Assembly: GCA_948474755.1 (NCBI GenBank)
Contig: CAOLHI010001137.1
Location: 62,001 to 126,000, forward strand
DNA length: 64,000 nt
Reading direction: 5' to 3'
DNA from: Ctenosaura bakeri
Taxonomy: Eukaryota; Chordata; Lepidosauria; Squamata; Iguanidae
Below the pieces are notes generated by a model. That model did not search any database. It was not told where the DNA came from and saw only the letters and a list, made by a program, of their open reading frames with translations. Positions 43,498 through 55,384 of this stretch are shown here, piece after piece. A program made the translations under genes and the position numbers. Within the stretch, counting starts at the first letter, position 1; every line of letters starts with the position of its first letter.

Positions 43498-44813
43498 GTA
43501 TGGTATTGTGTGTACCACAACATTTTGAAACATGATGCAAGGAACCTGATATGTGTTTATAAAGAACAGCCTCTTGTGCCCAAACAGAGGAAAATCTGAA
43601 GCCAATTGTAAGCTGAAACCTCACTATCCATATCAGGAGTGGGCATCTGGCTCCTCAATTACATTTTTGTGGTCCAAAAAACTTCTAGAATCCCCATCAT
43701 TTCCTAGCCTAAAGAGAGAGTGAATTTGCTACTCCTTGAAGCCTCCAGGTATAGCAAGACCTCCATGTATTGTTTAACATCAAAAAAAAAAAAAATGATG
43801 ACGATGATGATGACAACACATAATCCATGAAATGAACAGAAAGGCACAGCATATATTTGGGGGATGGAATGAGAGGAACCTTACCATAGACAAAGTATGA
43901 AAGCCCCTTGATGTTACTGGGATGAAAAAACAAACTGGCCTGATGAGGGTATATCATGGACAATATGAAGCCTTGGATAAACTGTAGCATCCATTTTCAG
44001 GGCACTGCTACTTCAGAGCAATGATGAGTCTGAAAAGCTTTTGTGAATTCACAAGGTGCTTGAGGTTTAGAATCAAGGAAACAAAAGTGATTCATAGAGT
44101 TACTGACAAACGGTACCTTTCAGGACATTTGGACTATGTCATCACTGATGAACAAGTAGTCGAGTGCAGAAGGTGACATACCTGCTGTCAGAATATATCA
44201 ATTCAACTACGGAAATATGACGTCAAAGTAAGCTGATGATGTTAAGCCATCATTATATCTTCGGGGCGGGGGGGCTTTACCTAGACAGACAGCTATATGG
44301 GACATAAAGTTGTGGATGATGCTTTTCAACTAGTTTAGAGATGGCAGCTTATCTACTAACCACACACTGTTACCATTCAAGAGAATAAACCAAACATTCC
44401 TCCCAAGACACCCACACCTACACCCACCCACACCCACATACAGAATGCTACTTCTGCAATAAGGTAGCAGATTTTAAACAAAAAACAAAAACAGGTGATG
44501 GGACATGTAGGCAATATGTTTATAAAGACCACTGCAGCATCCAAATGAGATTCTCTGAAAAGGGTGGGCAGAAAGCATGACTTATCACTAGGGGAAATTT
44601 CCCCTGGCAGAGTCTATTTTATTACTGGTTCAGATAATTGGCCCATGGTGCCATTAACATTAGGTCTCCCTGAAATTAGGTAACAGCTGTTTTCTTTCAG
44701 GACTTATGTTTCCTAAAGTGGGTGTTTCAAAACCAAGCTTTTATTGTTTTAACTTAGACGTAGCAGCAGCAGTAGCGTAAGACAAAAAAACTGTGTGGAT
44801 TACATTTTTGCAT

Positions 44814-44845
<32 letters not shown>

Positions 44846-44966
44846 GAAATGCTGACAGCTATGGAAAACAAATATCCAGGCTCAAATAAACATATGTTCT
44901 TTGGCTCTGAGTGTTTTGATATTGAGGACTATCCTTGATTCGATGCTTACAATGCTCCCACAGACA
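43498..44966. other. Unique stretch with simple repeats
   Basis: A13 followed by GATGAC triplets lies at about 43783-43815, a CACCCACAC tract at about 44408-44440 and (GAAA)n at 44815-44849. No gene recognised. Confidence 0.5.
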
Positions 44967-45672
44967 TACTACTCTAGTCTGCTTTGCGCAGACCCCACCT
45001 GGAATATGTGTCTGGTTCTGAGCACCACAATTCAGGAAGGACATTGACAAGCTGGGATGTGTTCAGAGGAGGGTGAAAAAAATGACAGAAGGCCTGGAAA
45101 CGATGTCCTATGAGGAGCGGCTTAGGGAGCTGGGTATGTTTAGCCTGGAGAAGAGAAGAAGAAGGGGTGACATGATACTATGTTTAAATATTTGAAGGGA
45201 TTTCGATGAAGAAAGCCTGTTTTCTGCTGCTCCAGAGACTAGGCCATTTCCGCACTAGCCTGTTATAGCGCTATGATTCCAGTTGCAACATCCTATGGAA
45301 TCCTGGGGTTTGCAGTTTCGGGAGGGGCCAGCCGGCCCCTCCCGAAACTGCAAACCCCAGGATTCCATAGGATGTTGCAACTGGAATCATAGCGCTATAA
45401 CAGGCTAGTGTGGAAATGGCCTAGGACATACAGCAATCACTTCAAACTTCAGGAAAAGAGGTTCCATCAAAACATTAGGAAGAACTCCTAATGGTAAGAG
45501 ATGTCTGACAGTGGGATACATTGCCTTGGAGTGTGGTGGAGTCTTATTCTTTGGAGATTTTTAAAAAGAGGCTGGATGGCCATCTGTCAGGGATGTTTTG
45601 ATGGTGTATTCTGTCACGGCTGGGGGTTGGACTCAATGGCTCTTGTGGCCTCTTCCAACACTAAGATTCTAA
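44967..45672 (+). mobile_element. CR1 LINE 3' fragment split by a palindromic MITE
   Basis: Encodes degraded CR1 C-terminus (CATCTTGAATACTGTG-like start, GAGGAGCGGCTTAGGGAGCTGG) and ends near CACTAAGATTCTAAG. The MITE at 45242-45421 divides it. The CR1 reading AGACTAGGACAT (compare 50519-50530) is restored when the MITE and one TA are removed. Confidence 0.9.
45242..45421. mobile_element. Near-perfect 180-bp palindromic PIF/Harbinger-like MITE
   Basis: Two 88-bp arms (45242-45329 and 45334-45421) are complementary at 87 of 88 positions around a 4-base spacer AGCC. The ends are GGCCATTTCC and GGAAATGGCC. The single mismatch is the C/T in CCGCAC versus CCACAC. It is inserted in CR1, so it is younger than that copy. 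It carries no coding sequence and would rely on a transposase elsewhere. Confidence 0.95.
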
Positions 45673-47341
45673 GCTATGGGGCATTTTCATGCCTTGCAAT
45701 ACACTGGAACTCCCATGAAGTCAGAAAACACTCCAGAAGACATTACATGCATTTTTAACCACCTGAGTGAGGCGTGTTACAGATGGGTGTGCGCACCTGT
45801 GTGTGTGCATCTCGGGGGGGTTGTCCCTGAATCAGAAACAAAGGCAAAGGATGACAGCAAAACCAGTCACGTTAAATGAAAATATTAAAAAGAAAGCATT
45901 CCATCAAAAGCCCTACTAGCCTGATGTCTGACTCACAGAAAGTGAATTGTGATAAAATTGGGTCATCCACCATTTAGCTAATGAATCAGACAAAATATAA
46001 AAGGCAGATGTCTGGAAAGGGTCTCTTTGTGTCATCTTCTCCTAGTCTCTGGATTATTTTTATCTCCTTGATTGTTGATTTCCGACAGGAAGGAAGGGCA
46101 GCCCAAAGAAGATTATTCAAGTTGTTTTGATTCAAGGTATAGGTGAGTCTGCCATACTTTTCTTTGACATATGAGGATAAGTTTCAGAATTGGGTCCAAG
46201 GGCTCTCTATGGGTGTAGTTATGTGGGGGACATAATGAGGACAATGCTCCCATAAGAATTCTGCCCCCACATGAACATTTCTTTCAGTCCCCAAATTTCT
46301 AGCATTGTAGTAGCCCTCCAACATGCTGGCTGAGGAATTCTGGGAGGCAGGGTGGAGCTATATTCGGAAGGAATGAGGGCATTGCTCCCCCCTAAAAAAT
46401 TTTTTCCTCCCATTACATTTTCCTTCAGATTTTCCCCCCCCTCCATTTCTAATATTGTAGTAACTTAAAAACTTCATTTCAACATAAAGAAATACACTTC
46501 AGGCATCCAAAGAAAAGGGACAGGCAAAGTTGCCAAGGGAGCGCAAACACAGCAAATTGCAAGAGTTCTAGGCATGAGGGTTTTCGCTTCCCATCTTTCT
46601 CCAATGCTAGAAATTTGGGACAGAAGGAAAATTTCACCTGGGGGAGCAGAAGTCTTGTGGTTGGGAAATGCCCTTATTTTACTCTTCCTCTTCATCTTCA
46701 GTGGTGGAACTCTGTTTTTGTAAGTCTTTCTTCATGAAGAAAAATCTATCACTAAGTTTCTATCCTTTTCAACACCAGAAGAAAACTTCTATATTTGCCT
46801 AGGCCATTTAGATTTTTCAGACCTTTTAGCATTTATTTTCCACTAGCACTTTGTTTGCTAGATTAGACAATTTAGTGATTTTACTATACGCTGTTTTTTA
46901 AATAAAACATTTTCTTTTTCAAAAAAGCTAATCTGAGTGCCTTGTCAGCCAACAAATGAGAGAACAGATTTTGTACATATCAGTCCAATCCAATCTAATC
47001 TGACCTATCCTATACAGATTGATACAAAAACAAGTACTTCAGAGCTTCAGAAGCTGTGGATATTGCTGTAGCTGGGATTCACCAGCTCTCAGAGTGTGTT
47101 GTAACATGACCTCCGAAAATAAATGGCTCCCAGTAGGGAAGCAGATACTCAACTCGTAAGACCTAAACCAGTCCCAAGTCTGCTGTACATCAGCTAAACA
47201 TTTCCTTGTGATTGCCAGATGTCTCTTACTGTACAGTGCTACTGTAAAACTTTTTAGAAAATTGTATTTCAAGAAAATCATTTTATTAATCATGTAGCAG
47301 CTGCAAAAAGTAAAAAAGAAAAGCAAAAAAAAAAAAAGAAG
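45673..47341. other. Unique stretch, weak exon-like segment at 46089-46136
   Basis: TTGTTGATTTCCGACAG precedes 48 bp ending TTCAAG|GTATAG. One frame is open (KEGQPKEDYSSCFDS) but it is not the phase that would follow the exon candidate at 43453. I give it little weight. No other feature recognised. Confidence 0.3.
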
Positions 47342-47898
47342 AATCTCCTTTTTGTGCCCTTAAAAGTGTCATGCCCTGCTTCCAGAACATGGACTCTGAT
47401 TCAGAGTCTGAAGCAGAGGGAACGCCAGAGACTGAAACAGAAGCCATGCCAGGACCTGCTGTACAGAGAGAGGTTACAGTGCCAGAAACAGAATAGAGGG
47501 TGGTGCCAGCTCCAACAAAGAGTCCTGCCTCTTCACATACAGAAGAACACTTACCACAGACCCAGCTTCGCACAGCACAGGCAGCAAAGAGAGACCCAGC
47601 GTCACTCTCTCAGAATTGATAACCAGCAACAATCAATCAAGGCACAGCTGTGCTAGGATTTCAGTCTATTTAGCTGGTGTCCTTCCCCTCCAGGAGTTGT
47701 CAGAGCTTATCTGACCTGCTACCTTGCTGAAAAATGCTTGGACTGACCTTGGACGCTCCCTTGCCATGAAACCCTCCGGACTTTATTTATGACTCCTTGC
47801 TTACTACCTGAGAGATATTCAGTTTGTTTTGATTTATCAGCTGTGCCAGGACTGAGATAGGACAAAAAGTAAAACAAAAAAAATCTCCCTTTTGTGCC
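47342..47898 (+). mobile_element. Poly(A)-ended retrocopy with 17-bp target duplication
   Basis: AATCTCCTTTTTGTGCC (47342-47358) and AATCTCCCTTTTGTGCC (47882-47898) flank a 523-bp insert whose right end is A-rich (CAAAAAGTAAAACAAAAAAA). This is the signature of L1-type retroposition of an RNA. The insert's 5' part holds an acidic reading frame described separately. Its source is unknown. Confidence 0.75.
47390..47620 (+). pseudogene. Acidic reading frame within the retrocopy, interrupted by one stop
   Basis: An ATG at 47390 opens a Ser/Glu-rich frame (MDSDSESEAEGTPETETEA) that meets a TAG at 47495-47497. The same frame then stays open to a TGA at 47618-47620 (includes LPQTQLRTAQAAKRDPA). The DSDSESE start and basic end recall short acidic N-termini of retroelement or transposase proteins, but I cannot name it. 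With one internal stop it is judged a decayed copy. Confidence 0.4.
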
Positions 47899-47949
47899 AT
47901 ACCATGCCTTTTTTTTCTCCCCAGCAGAATCCAGTCACTTCCTGGCGTT

Positions 47950-48165
47950 CTTTCACACTACACAGTTACAGAACTATGATTCCTCTTTAACTGCCATGGT
48001 TTCATCCTGTGGAATCCTAGGGTTTATCATTTAGGAAAGAGTATTTAGAACTGTCAGGCACTGAGCTCTAGTTCCTCACCAAACTACAAACTCCAGGGTT
48101 CTGTAGGATGTTGTCATGGCAGCTCAAGTGGGATCACAGAACTATAATTGTATGATGTGGGTTTG
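47950..48165. mobile_element. Older relative of the palindromic MITE family
   Basis: CTTTCACACTACACAGTTACAG at the left and GAACTATAATTGTATGATGTGG at the right. The arms contain CTGTGGAATCCTAGGG and CCAGGGTTCTGTAGG. Confidence 0.7.
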
Positions 48166-48277
48166 AAAGAAAGACTTCTACAGTCATGAAAATCTTAACG
48201 TATGGTGACGAGTGAACACAAGAGGTTTGCTGCATGCTATCAGCCATTTTGAAGGGGAAAATAGTCACCCACTGTCA

Positions 48278-48672
48278 AACGGCTCTTATCATTATGATTT
48301 TCTTCCCAATGTTTAGGTGAAATCTCTTTTCCTGCAATTTTAATCCATTGCTCCATGTCCTAGTCTCTGGAGCAGTGGAAAAGAAGCCTGCTTCCTCCTT
48401 GACATGATAGCCCTCCAAACATTTAAACATGGGTATCATGTCCCCTCTTAACCTTCTATTCTCCAGGCTAAACATACCCAGCTTCCTAAGCCGCTCCTCA
48501 TAGGGCATGGTTTCCAGACCCTTCACCATTTTGATCACCCTCCTCTGGACACGATCCAGCTTGTTGATATTCTTCTTGAATTGAGGTACCCAGAACTGAA
48601 CACAACCACTCTGTTCTGTACTGGACACAGTATTCCAGGTGAAGTCTAACCAATGCAGAATAGAGTGGTAGC
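48278..48672 (-). mobile_element. CR1 LINE internal fragment lacking the 3' end
   Basis: The minus-strand frame encodes CR1 C-terminal sequence (QFKKNINKLDRVQRRVIKM, EERLRKLGMFSLENRRLRG, KLQEKRFHLNIGKK). It stops at ...IMIRAV without the usual tail, so both ends are missing. A roughly 20-bp partial duplication (ACAGAGTGG) interrupts it near 48605-48680. Confidence 0.88.
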
Positions 48673-48694
48673 AGAACAGAGTGGTTGTTGCTAT

Positions 48695-48718
48695 CATCAT
48701 CATCATCATCATCATCAG
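48695..48718. repeat. (ATC)n microsatellite
   Basis: About seven ATC triplets. Confidence 0.9.
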
Positions 48719-49558
48719 CAGAGGATCATGGAATATTTCATTTAATCATTTAGTTTTAGAAACTGCTTTACAATAATTACTGAGAAAATGGCAGAGAATT
48801 GTTTTCTTTTTGGAGTGTGCATTTTTTTTAAAAAAATGAAGTATTTTCTTTGGGAAAAGAAGACAAACATAGAAACAGGCAAGAAAAATGGGCACAGGGC
48901 ATGCATTTCATTTCTCCAATTCTCCTGGATTCCTAAAGTTAATACAAGAGAGGTAGTGCCTCCCATTGCTGAACAAAAGGATGCATCCAGGAAACATTAT
49001 GTAGGGACTTGGAGTGCTTTGAAAGTGACAAGACATAAAAATGGTCCAATTTGAAGCACAAAGAAAAGGGGGACCTAATTACTTATAAAACAGGAGCTTT
49101 TTTGTCCATTCTGCCCAGAACCTGGCAGGGCTAATGCCTTGGGGAAGCAGTAGAACATCTGCAAATGTCATGCTATGAAGATGGAAAAATACGGAGTTAT
49201 ATGCAGCAGAAGACAGGTGGGGCCTGTCCACTGTAATCAGTGTAGATAGATAATGAAAGAGTAAAGAAAAACCAATAAAAGAAAAACAGAATTGCCAGAA
49301 ACAAAATATAAATGTAAAATATAAAATCAGGGCGGCGGGGGGGAAATTATTAGCTAATTTTATTAGCCAATCGTATTGGCCAATTTTACCTGAAACAACA
49401 CTGTGGTTTGAGGAACAGAGTTGTTTTGTGCAAATAAACTTTACCCAATTTGGCTTGTTCCAGATGTTTTAGATTACAATTCATGTCATCCCTGACTAGA
49501 ATTGTCAGATCTCATGGCCTGGCCCTGAACTCTCCTGTTTTTATGAGTCATCTCCAGG
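48719..49558. other. Unique stretch
   Basis: No gene recognised. Confidence 0.4.
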
Positions 49559-49945
49559 CAGTTATCCCCCCACATTCGCTAAGGTTAGGGGCACAAGACT
49601 CTCGTGAAAGTGGAAAAACCATCAATAAATATGGTTTGGGAGGGCCTAGAATTAACACACACAAAAAAGTATGATCATCATATTAAACTCACCATGGATT
49701 CCTTTGAGGCATCAGGGTTCCTTCACAAGGCAGAAGCGGGTGGCTGGTGGGGCTGACTGCCACCTCCACTGCTGCCCCAAACCATTTTTAATAGGGACTT
49801 AAAATACCTCATTCGCAGTTTCTCAGTCTCACGAGGCTTGCAGTCCCTGTTAAAAATGGCATAGGGAGGCAACAGAGGTGACAGCAAATAATCCGTGGAT
49901 AATCAAATCTGCAAAAGTGAAACCCGCAAATGTGGAGGGCCGACT
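49559..49945. mobile_element. Tigger/pogo-like MITE
   Basis: CAGTTATCCCCCCACATTCGC at the left and GCAAATGTGGAGGGCCGACTG at the right. In reverse orientation it matches the copy at 55792 (CACGAGACTGAGAAACTG, AATAATCCGTGGATAATC). Confidence 0.75.
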
Positions 49946-49948
49946 GTA

Positions 49949-50041
49949 ATTGTTGTTGTTAAGGAAACCCTGAGGTGAACTTATCATAGGGTTTTCTGGG
50001 GCTGAGAGTCGTGTGAGGCACCCAAGGTCACCCAGTGAGAT
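49949..50041 (-). mobile_element. tRNA-derived SINE fragment
   Basis: TTGTTGTTAAGGAAACCCTG and GGTTTTCTGGGGCTGAGAG followed by CAAGGTCACCCAGTGAG; tail and body only. Confidence 0.65.
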
Positions 50042-50380
50042 TCTATCAATCCTATCACTGACCATTATCTGGGCCTGCAGCTAATAGGATGGCTAGACCC
50101 AACATCTCAAAGCACTCAGTTTGCAGCAGGCTGACCAAGAGCAGTGGTGGCCACAGTGTGGCCCTGAATTCATCCGTGGTCTGCTAGCCCTGAAATCTTC
50201 TAGATTCTCTGGACCACCTTTTTTTCCTAGACAAAAGACAGGGTGATCAACCTCCTCTAAACATTTTGAGAAGTGGCATTTCTTCTTCTGAACAGGTTGC
50301 AGTTTTTAACATTCATAAATAAAGAAATAAAAAAATAAATAGATAAATAAACAAACATCCATTAAAAAACTTTTAAAAAT

Positions 50381-50776
50381 GTCCTATGAGGAACAGCTCA
50401 GAGATATGGATAGATTTAGCCTGCAGAAGAGAAGAGAAAGGGGTGACATGATACTATGTTTAAATATTTGAAGGAATGTCATGCGGAAGATGGAGCAAGC
50501 TTGCTTGCTGCTGCTCCAGAGACTAGGACATGGAGCAATGGCTTCAAACTTCAGGAAAAGAGATTCCATCTAAACATTAAGAAGAACTTTCTGATGGTAA
50601 GAGCAGGTTTACAGTAGAATATGCTGCTGCCTCAATGGAGTGTGGTGGAGTCTCCTTTTTTGGAGGTTTCTAAAGAAAGACAGTATAACCATCTGTCAGG
50701 AGGGCAATGAATGTGTATTCCTGCACGGCAGGGGTTTGGACTGGATGGCCCTTGTGGTCTCTCCCAACTCTATGAA
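50381..50776 (+). mobile_element. CR1 LINE 3' fragment
   Basis: Encodes decayed CR1 C-terminus and ends in GGACTGGATGGCCCTTGTGG, CCAACTCTATGAATTG. Confidence 0.88.
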
Positions 50777-50968
50777 TTGTTGTTGCTTTTGTCTGCCTTT
50801 GAGATGTTTCCAACTTATGGCAACCCTAAGGCAAGCATATCACAGGGTTTTCCGGAGCTGAGAGTTTGTGAATGTCATCCAGTAGGTCTCCATGGCTGAG
50901 TGGAGAACTGAATCCTTATCTCCAGGATTATAGTCCAATGCTCAGACCACTACACCATAATGGCTCTT
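50777..50968 (-). mobile_element. tRNA-derived SINE adjoining the CR1 end
   Basis: GAGCCATTATGGTGTAGTGG on the minus strand is the head. The tail TCAAAGGCAGACAAAAGC abuts the CR1 terminus. Confidence 0.75.
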
Positions 50969-51019
50969 CATGATTCTTCTGTCTATTTCTGCCTACTACT
51001 TCCTCATGTTCATTTGATA

Positions 51020-51120
51020 GGAATACAAGAGAGGGCTTTCTTGGTGGCCGCTCTTAGACCTTAGAACTGGGAGGCTAGGATGGCCCCCTCCTTACTCTCC
51101 TTCTTGCTCTCCTTAGCTAC
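51020..51120 (+). repeat. L2-like LINE fragment
   Basis: GGGCTTTCTTGGTGGCCGC followed by GAACTGGGAGGCTAGGATGG resembles the 3' region of L2-like LINEs. Confidence 0.4.
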
Positions 51121-52464
51121 CAAAATGGAATCATAAGAAAATTGGAGACCAACTTATAGAGGTCTATTCCCAGTTAGAGTGGGTTGATATTCAGGTAGGA
51201 TAACTGTAGTAGGTCTGGAGGGCCTACAGTTTTCCCAATACAGGTTGAACCTCCCTTATCTTGAAATTTGAAATCTGGAAACCTCCTAAACCTTTTGCAG
51301 CCAGCCACCCACTTCTGCCTTTGAGGCCGCAGCTGTGGCACTCCTACTGGTTTACCTCTCAGATCTGAGGAGTGCCATGGGAAGTGGTTTGAAGGTAGAA
51401 GTGGGCAGCTGGTGGCAAAAAGAGAGAGACAGAAGATCTATGAAATGGAAGGAGGCATGGATTCATGCTGAGCACTACCCTTAGATTCTCTCTATATCAC
51501 AGATCCTCAGTCTCTCTCCAGCCTCATGTCTCATACACAACACAAACAGTGACCAAATGAGGTGGGCAGCTATTCCAAAAAGATACTGTATTCCAAAATT
51601 CAAAAAACAAAACTGAAATACAGAATACTTCTGGTCCCAAGCATTTCAGGTAAGGGAGGCCCAGCCTGTACTGGTCAAGAGTTATGGAGTGAAACATTCT
51701 TTTGTTATGTGCATATTTTTTAGTCACATGTGCCTGTTTCCATAGCTCCAGATCACTGTTGCTAATGGTATTTGTGCTCATGATACTTTGGCAGTTCTTC
51801 GGTATGTTTTATTAATGATTCTATTAACTGGCTATATATTACTTTCAAAATGCACTGAGGAGAAGAAATTCCATTTTAGTGTACCCTAAAGGTTCTTTCT
51901 TCTCTCGTTTCTTGAAAAAAATGCATAACTCTCCACATAATTAAAGAGAAGATCTTTAGCAAAGGAGGAGAGCTGGTGAATTCTAATGTGCTCTCTAAAT
52001 TTTATAGCAACAGTGGAGAAAGGGAAAATTGTAGGCTGCATGTGGTCATCCAAAGGCCATTTCTGAGGCCTTCAGACCTGTCCCAAATTTCTGTGGGGAG
52101 GAGGAACCTACCTTTGTTGGTTCAGAAGTATGGGGAACAAACTTACTATATCCACGCCCTCTCCCAGAACATTTTAGGCCCATAAGGGGCACAGGCCAAC
52201 AACATGGTGACACTGTATCCCAACCCATAAGGGGATGTGGGGAACATTTTTGGTTTGAAAAAACTGAAAACAGAAAAAAATGATACAAGGGTAGGGAAAA
52301 TGGCAGAAGTACAGCCTGTTGAGAACCTGCAGGGGCCAGCGAGGCCTCCCCTACTCCTGGCAGTTGCCCATTCCTGTTTTACAGGAACTCAAGCTGGAAA
52401 TGCCTGAGGTTCCATCAGAACAACCAAGCAGACCATGCAAGTTGAAAATCTCTCTAGCATCTCT
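51121..52464. other. Unique stretch
   Basis: A CAGGTTGAACCTCCCTTATC segment (51243) and the partly complementary GGTAAGGGAGGCCCAGCCTG (51650) suggest the ends of a diverged DNA transposon of about 430 bp. No gene recognised. Confidence 0.4.
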
Positions 52465-52688
52465 ATAGCTGTTGTTGTTGGTTGCCATCAAGTTGACTTT
52501 GATTTAACCAATGCATGACACATCTCCAAGACTTCTGGTCTTTCACTGTTCTGCACAGGTCTTACAAATTCAGGGGTGTGGCTTCCTTAGTTGAGTCCAT
52601 CCACCCATAACGTGATCTCCTTCTTTTCCTTCTGCTTTCTACATTACCAAGCATTATTGTCTTTTCAAAGGAGTCATTTACTGAATGA
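52465..52688. repeat. Unclassified dispersed repeat
   Basis: GTTGTTGTTGGTTGCCATC and GGTGTGGCTTCCTTAGTTGAG with CAAGCATTATTGTCTTTTC are familiar as a widespread vertebrate repeat (recalled). The family was not determined. Confidence 0.4.
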
Positions 52689-52689
52689 G

Positions 52690-53806
52690 TGATTTCAGTA
52701 AGGTCTTTGACAAAGTTTGCCATGATATTCTTGCAAAGAAGCTAGTAAAATGTGGGCTGGATGGTGCTACCATTAGATGGATTTGTAATTGGTTGACCAA
52801 CCAAACCCAAAGGATGCTCACCAATGGCTGCTTTTCATCCTGGAGAGAAGTGACTAGTGGGGTGCCACAGGGTTCTGTCTTGGGCCCAGTGCTGTTCAAC
52901 ATCTTCATCAATGACTTGGATGAAGGAGTAGAGGCATGTTTATTAAATTTGCAGATCACACCAAATTGGGAAGGGATTGCAAATATGCCAGAGGACAGGG
53001 CCAAAATTCAAAATGGCCTCAACAGATTGGAGACCTAGGGCAAACCTAACAAAATGAATTTCAACAGAGAGAAATGTAAGATCCTGCACTTAGGCAGAAA
53101 AAATGGAATAGACAAATATAGGATGGGGGACACATGGCTGGATAACAGTATGTGTGAAAGGGATCTAGGAGTCTTGGTAGATCACAAGCTGAACATGAGT
53201 CAGCAGTGTGATGTGGCAATCAAGAAAGTCAACGTGATTCTTGGTTGCATCAATAGGAGTATGGTGTCTAGATCGAGGGAGGTAATGGTACCACTTTGGT
53301 AAGATCTCATCCGGAATACTGTGTCCAGTTCTGGGCACCTCAATTCAAGAAGGATATTGACAAGCTGGAGCGTGTTCAGAGGAGGGTGACCACTATGGTG
53401 AAGGGTCTGGAAGCCATGGCCTATGAGGAGTGGCTTAGGGAGCTGGGTATGTTTAGTCTGCAGAAGAGAAGGTTAAGAGGGGACATGATAGCCATGTTTA
53501 AATATCTAAAGGGATGTCATGTCGAGGAGGGAGCAGGCTTGTTTTCCACTGCTCTAGAGACTAGGACAAGGAGCAATGGATTCAAGCTGCAGGAAAGGAG
53601 ATTCCACCTGAACCTCAGGAAGAACTTCCTGATGGTCAGAACTGTCCGGTAGTGGAATATGCTGCCTCCATGGAGTGTAGTAGAGTCTCCTTCTTTGGAG
53701 GTTTTCTGGATGGCCATCTGTTGGGAATGCTTTGATGGGTGTTCCTGCATAGCAGGGGGTTAGACTGGATGGCCTCTGGGGTCTCTTCCAACTCTATGAT
53801 TCTATG
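52690..53806 (+). mobile_element. CR1 LINE fragment covering part of the reverse transcriptase to the 3' end
   Basis: Begins in reverse transcriptase motif A (FSKVFDKVCHDILAKKL). It continues through motif B ([20 protein letters not shown]), and then [37 protein letters not shown] and [13 protein letters not shown]. It ends with TCTATGATTCTATG. The frame is broken by small indels (near 52945, 53040, 53300) and a 39-bp-scale deletion near 53704, so it is inactive. About 90 percent similar by eye to the copy at 57.9 kb. Confidence 0.93.
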
Positions 53807-53952
53807 CCTTCTTAGCATTCATCCAAAGTACGACAGCCACAATTTACTTATCTTGGCTTCCACGGAGAAGGCTCTAGGTCTTAAAATTGCCTTAAGTCAG
53901 TTCTCAAAGGAGAGAGACACGATGGCTAGAAAGAACTTCCCCCGTCAGTGGT

Positions 53953-54110
53953 AGTTTGCTCTTGTTTGCCTTTCGGTCACTTCTGACTTAACAGCAACCC
54001 TAAAGAGTCTAAAGGAGGTTTGCCTGTGCCTTCCTCTGAGGATGAGAAAACGTGACTTGTCCAAGGTCACCCAGTATCTGAGAAGGAATTTGAATTCTAG
54101 TCTCCAGAAG
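53953..54110 (-). mobile_element. tRNA-derived SINE fragment
   Basis: TTTGCCTTTCGGTCACTTC, GGAGGTTTGCCTGTGCC and GTGACTTGTCCAAGGTCACCC; tail and body without the complete head. Confidence 0.65.
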
Positions 54111-54249
54111 CCTTAAATAAATATTTGAATATTTAAATTTAAATATTTAAATCATGAGTTAAGTCTTGGGGGTCCCCAATAACAAATTATATTTGCAGGA
54201 ATCCCTGGTAAAGAAAAGGTTAATAATCTCTGGAGGAGATAGAGTGCAC

Positions 54250-54440
54250 ATCTATTTGTTTGTTTCTTTACTTATTAATTTAATATGCTGCCTTTCTCCT
54301 GGCGTGAGACCCTAGGTGGTTTACAAAGGCTAAAAACAAGATAAGCTAAAACACTGATGATAAAAAGAAAAGACAATTATACAATCACCACGCTAAACCA
54401 CCGTTAAGTTTTTAAAAGTATAAAATCTTTTTTTAAAAGG
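54250..54440 (-). repeat. L2-like LINE tail, minus strand
   Basis: ATATGCTGCCTTTCTCCTGG and GACCCTAGGTGGTTTACAAAG are the complement of the TTGTAAACCRCC..GGAGAAAGGC type of LINE tail. Confidence 0.45.
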
Positions 54441-54544
54441 TTAGCAATACAGTGAGCCCCCCCCTCCCAAAAAATGACAATTAATCATTAAATGCCTGTT
54501 AGGATAGAAAGCTTTTTGCCTGTCAACAAAAGACAGCAGGCAAG

Positions 54545-54745
54545 GGACCAGGCTAGCCTCCTATGGAAGGAAATTTCATAGCCTGGGAGTAGCCACTGAG
54601 AAGGTCCTCACCGGATAGGCCTACAATGCAAGCAGTACTGAGAGAAAGCCCTCCTCTGAGGATCTTAAGAACTTGCACATTCATATAGAGAGATAATAGT
54701 ATTTCAGATAGTCTGGACCTATTGTATAGCAAAGTCTGGAAAGTA
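54545..54745 (+). repeat. Unclassified dispersed repeat (same family as 10800-11830)
   Basis: GAGTAGCCACTGAGAAGGTCC, TACTGAGAGAAAGCCCTCC, TGAGGATCTTAAGAACTTGC and TTCAGATAGTCTGGACC run uninterrupted here, showing the empty-site form of the repeat hit by CR1 at 10868. Confidence 0.5.
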
Positions 54746-55384
54746 TCACCCAAAATATCTTTGTATGCAAGGTTAGTACATGCATAGCCAATGGTGAGAA
54801 CATGTACAAGTGGGACCTACAACAAAGATTCCAGCCATATTCCCTTCCAAAATTCTGGAAGTCCAGCCAGCCATGTCCCCTTTCAAGACACTCCATTTCA
54901 TACTCTATATATGCACTTTTCTCTATCTCCCCTGAAAACATCCACAGTGTATCCTCAGTATGTATTTAATTGTTCTTTTGGATGCAGGGAGTTCCCATAG
55001 GAATCTCCTTTTTCTCACACTGGATTCTCCTTTCCCACTTTTTTAAAGACCTTTATAAAGACTCTATAAAGTTTTCCTAAGCCTGCTGATACATCCACTT
55101 GGGTAGTAGACAATGATGTTTTGGCTATACAATGAAACAACAGTTAGATATGACTTTTTTGGCCTGCAGTGCCCATCAGCCCTAATCATTCCAGCTAACA
55201 GTGAAGGATAATGGAAGATGCAGTCCAGAAAATATCTGAAGAGCCTCATTTCTTCATCCCGCCATATAAACCCTGTTGCCCTCTGTTGATTAAAAGATAC
55301 TAAAACTCCCGAACTAAACACACAGATCAGCAAAAAGGCATCAAGACAGATCAAAATTTCACCCCTCTAGACCTCATAGAAAAA
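54746..55384. other. Unique stretch
   Basis: No gene recognised. Confidence 0.4.
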
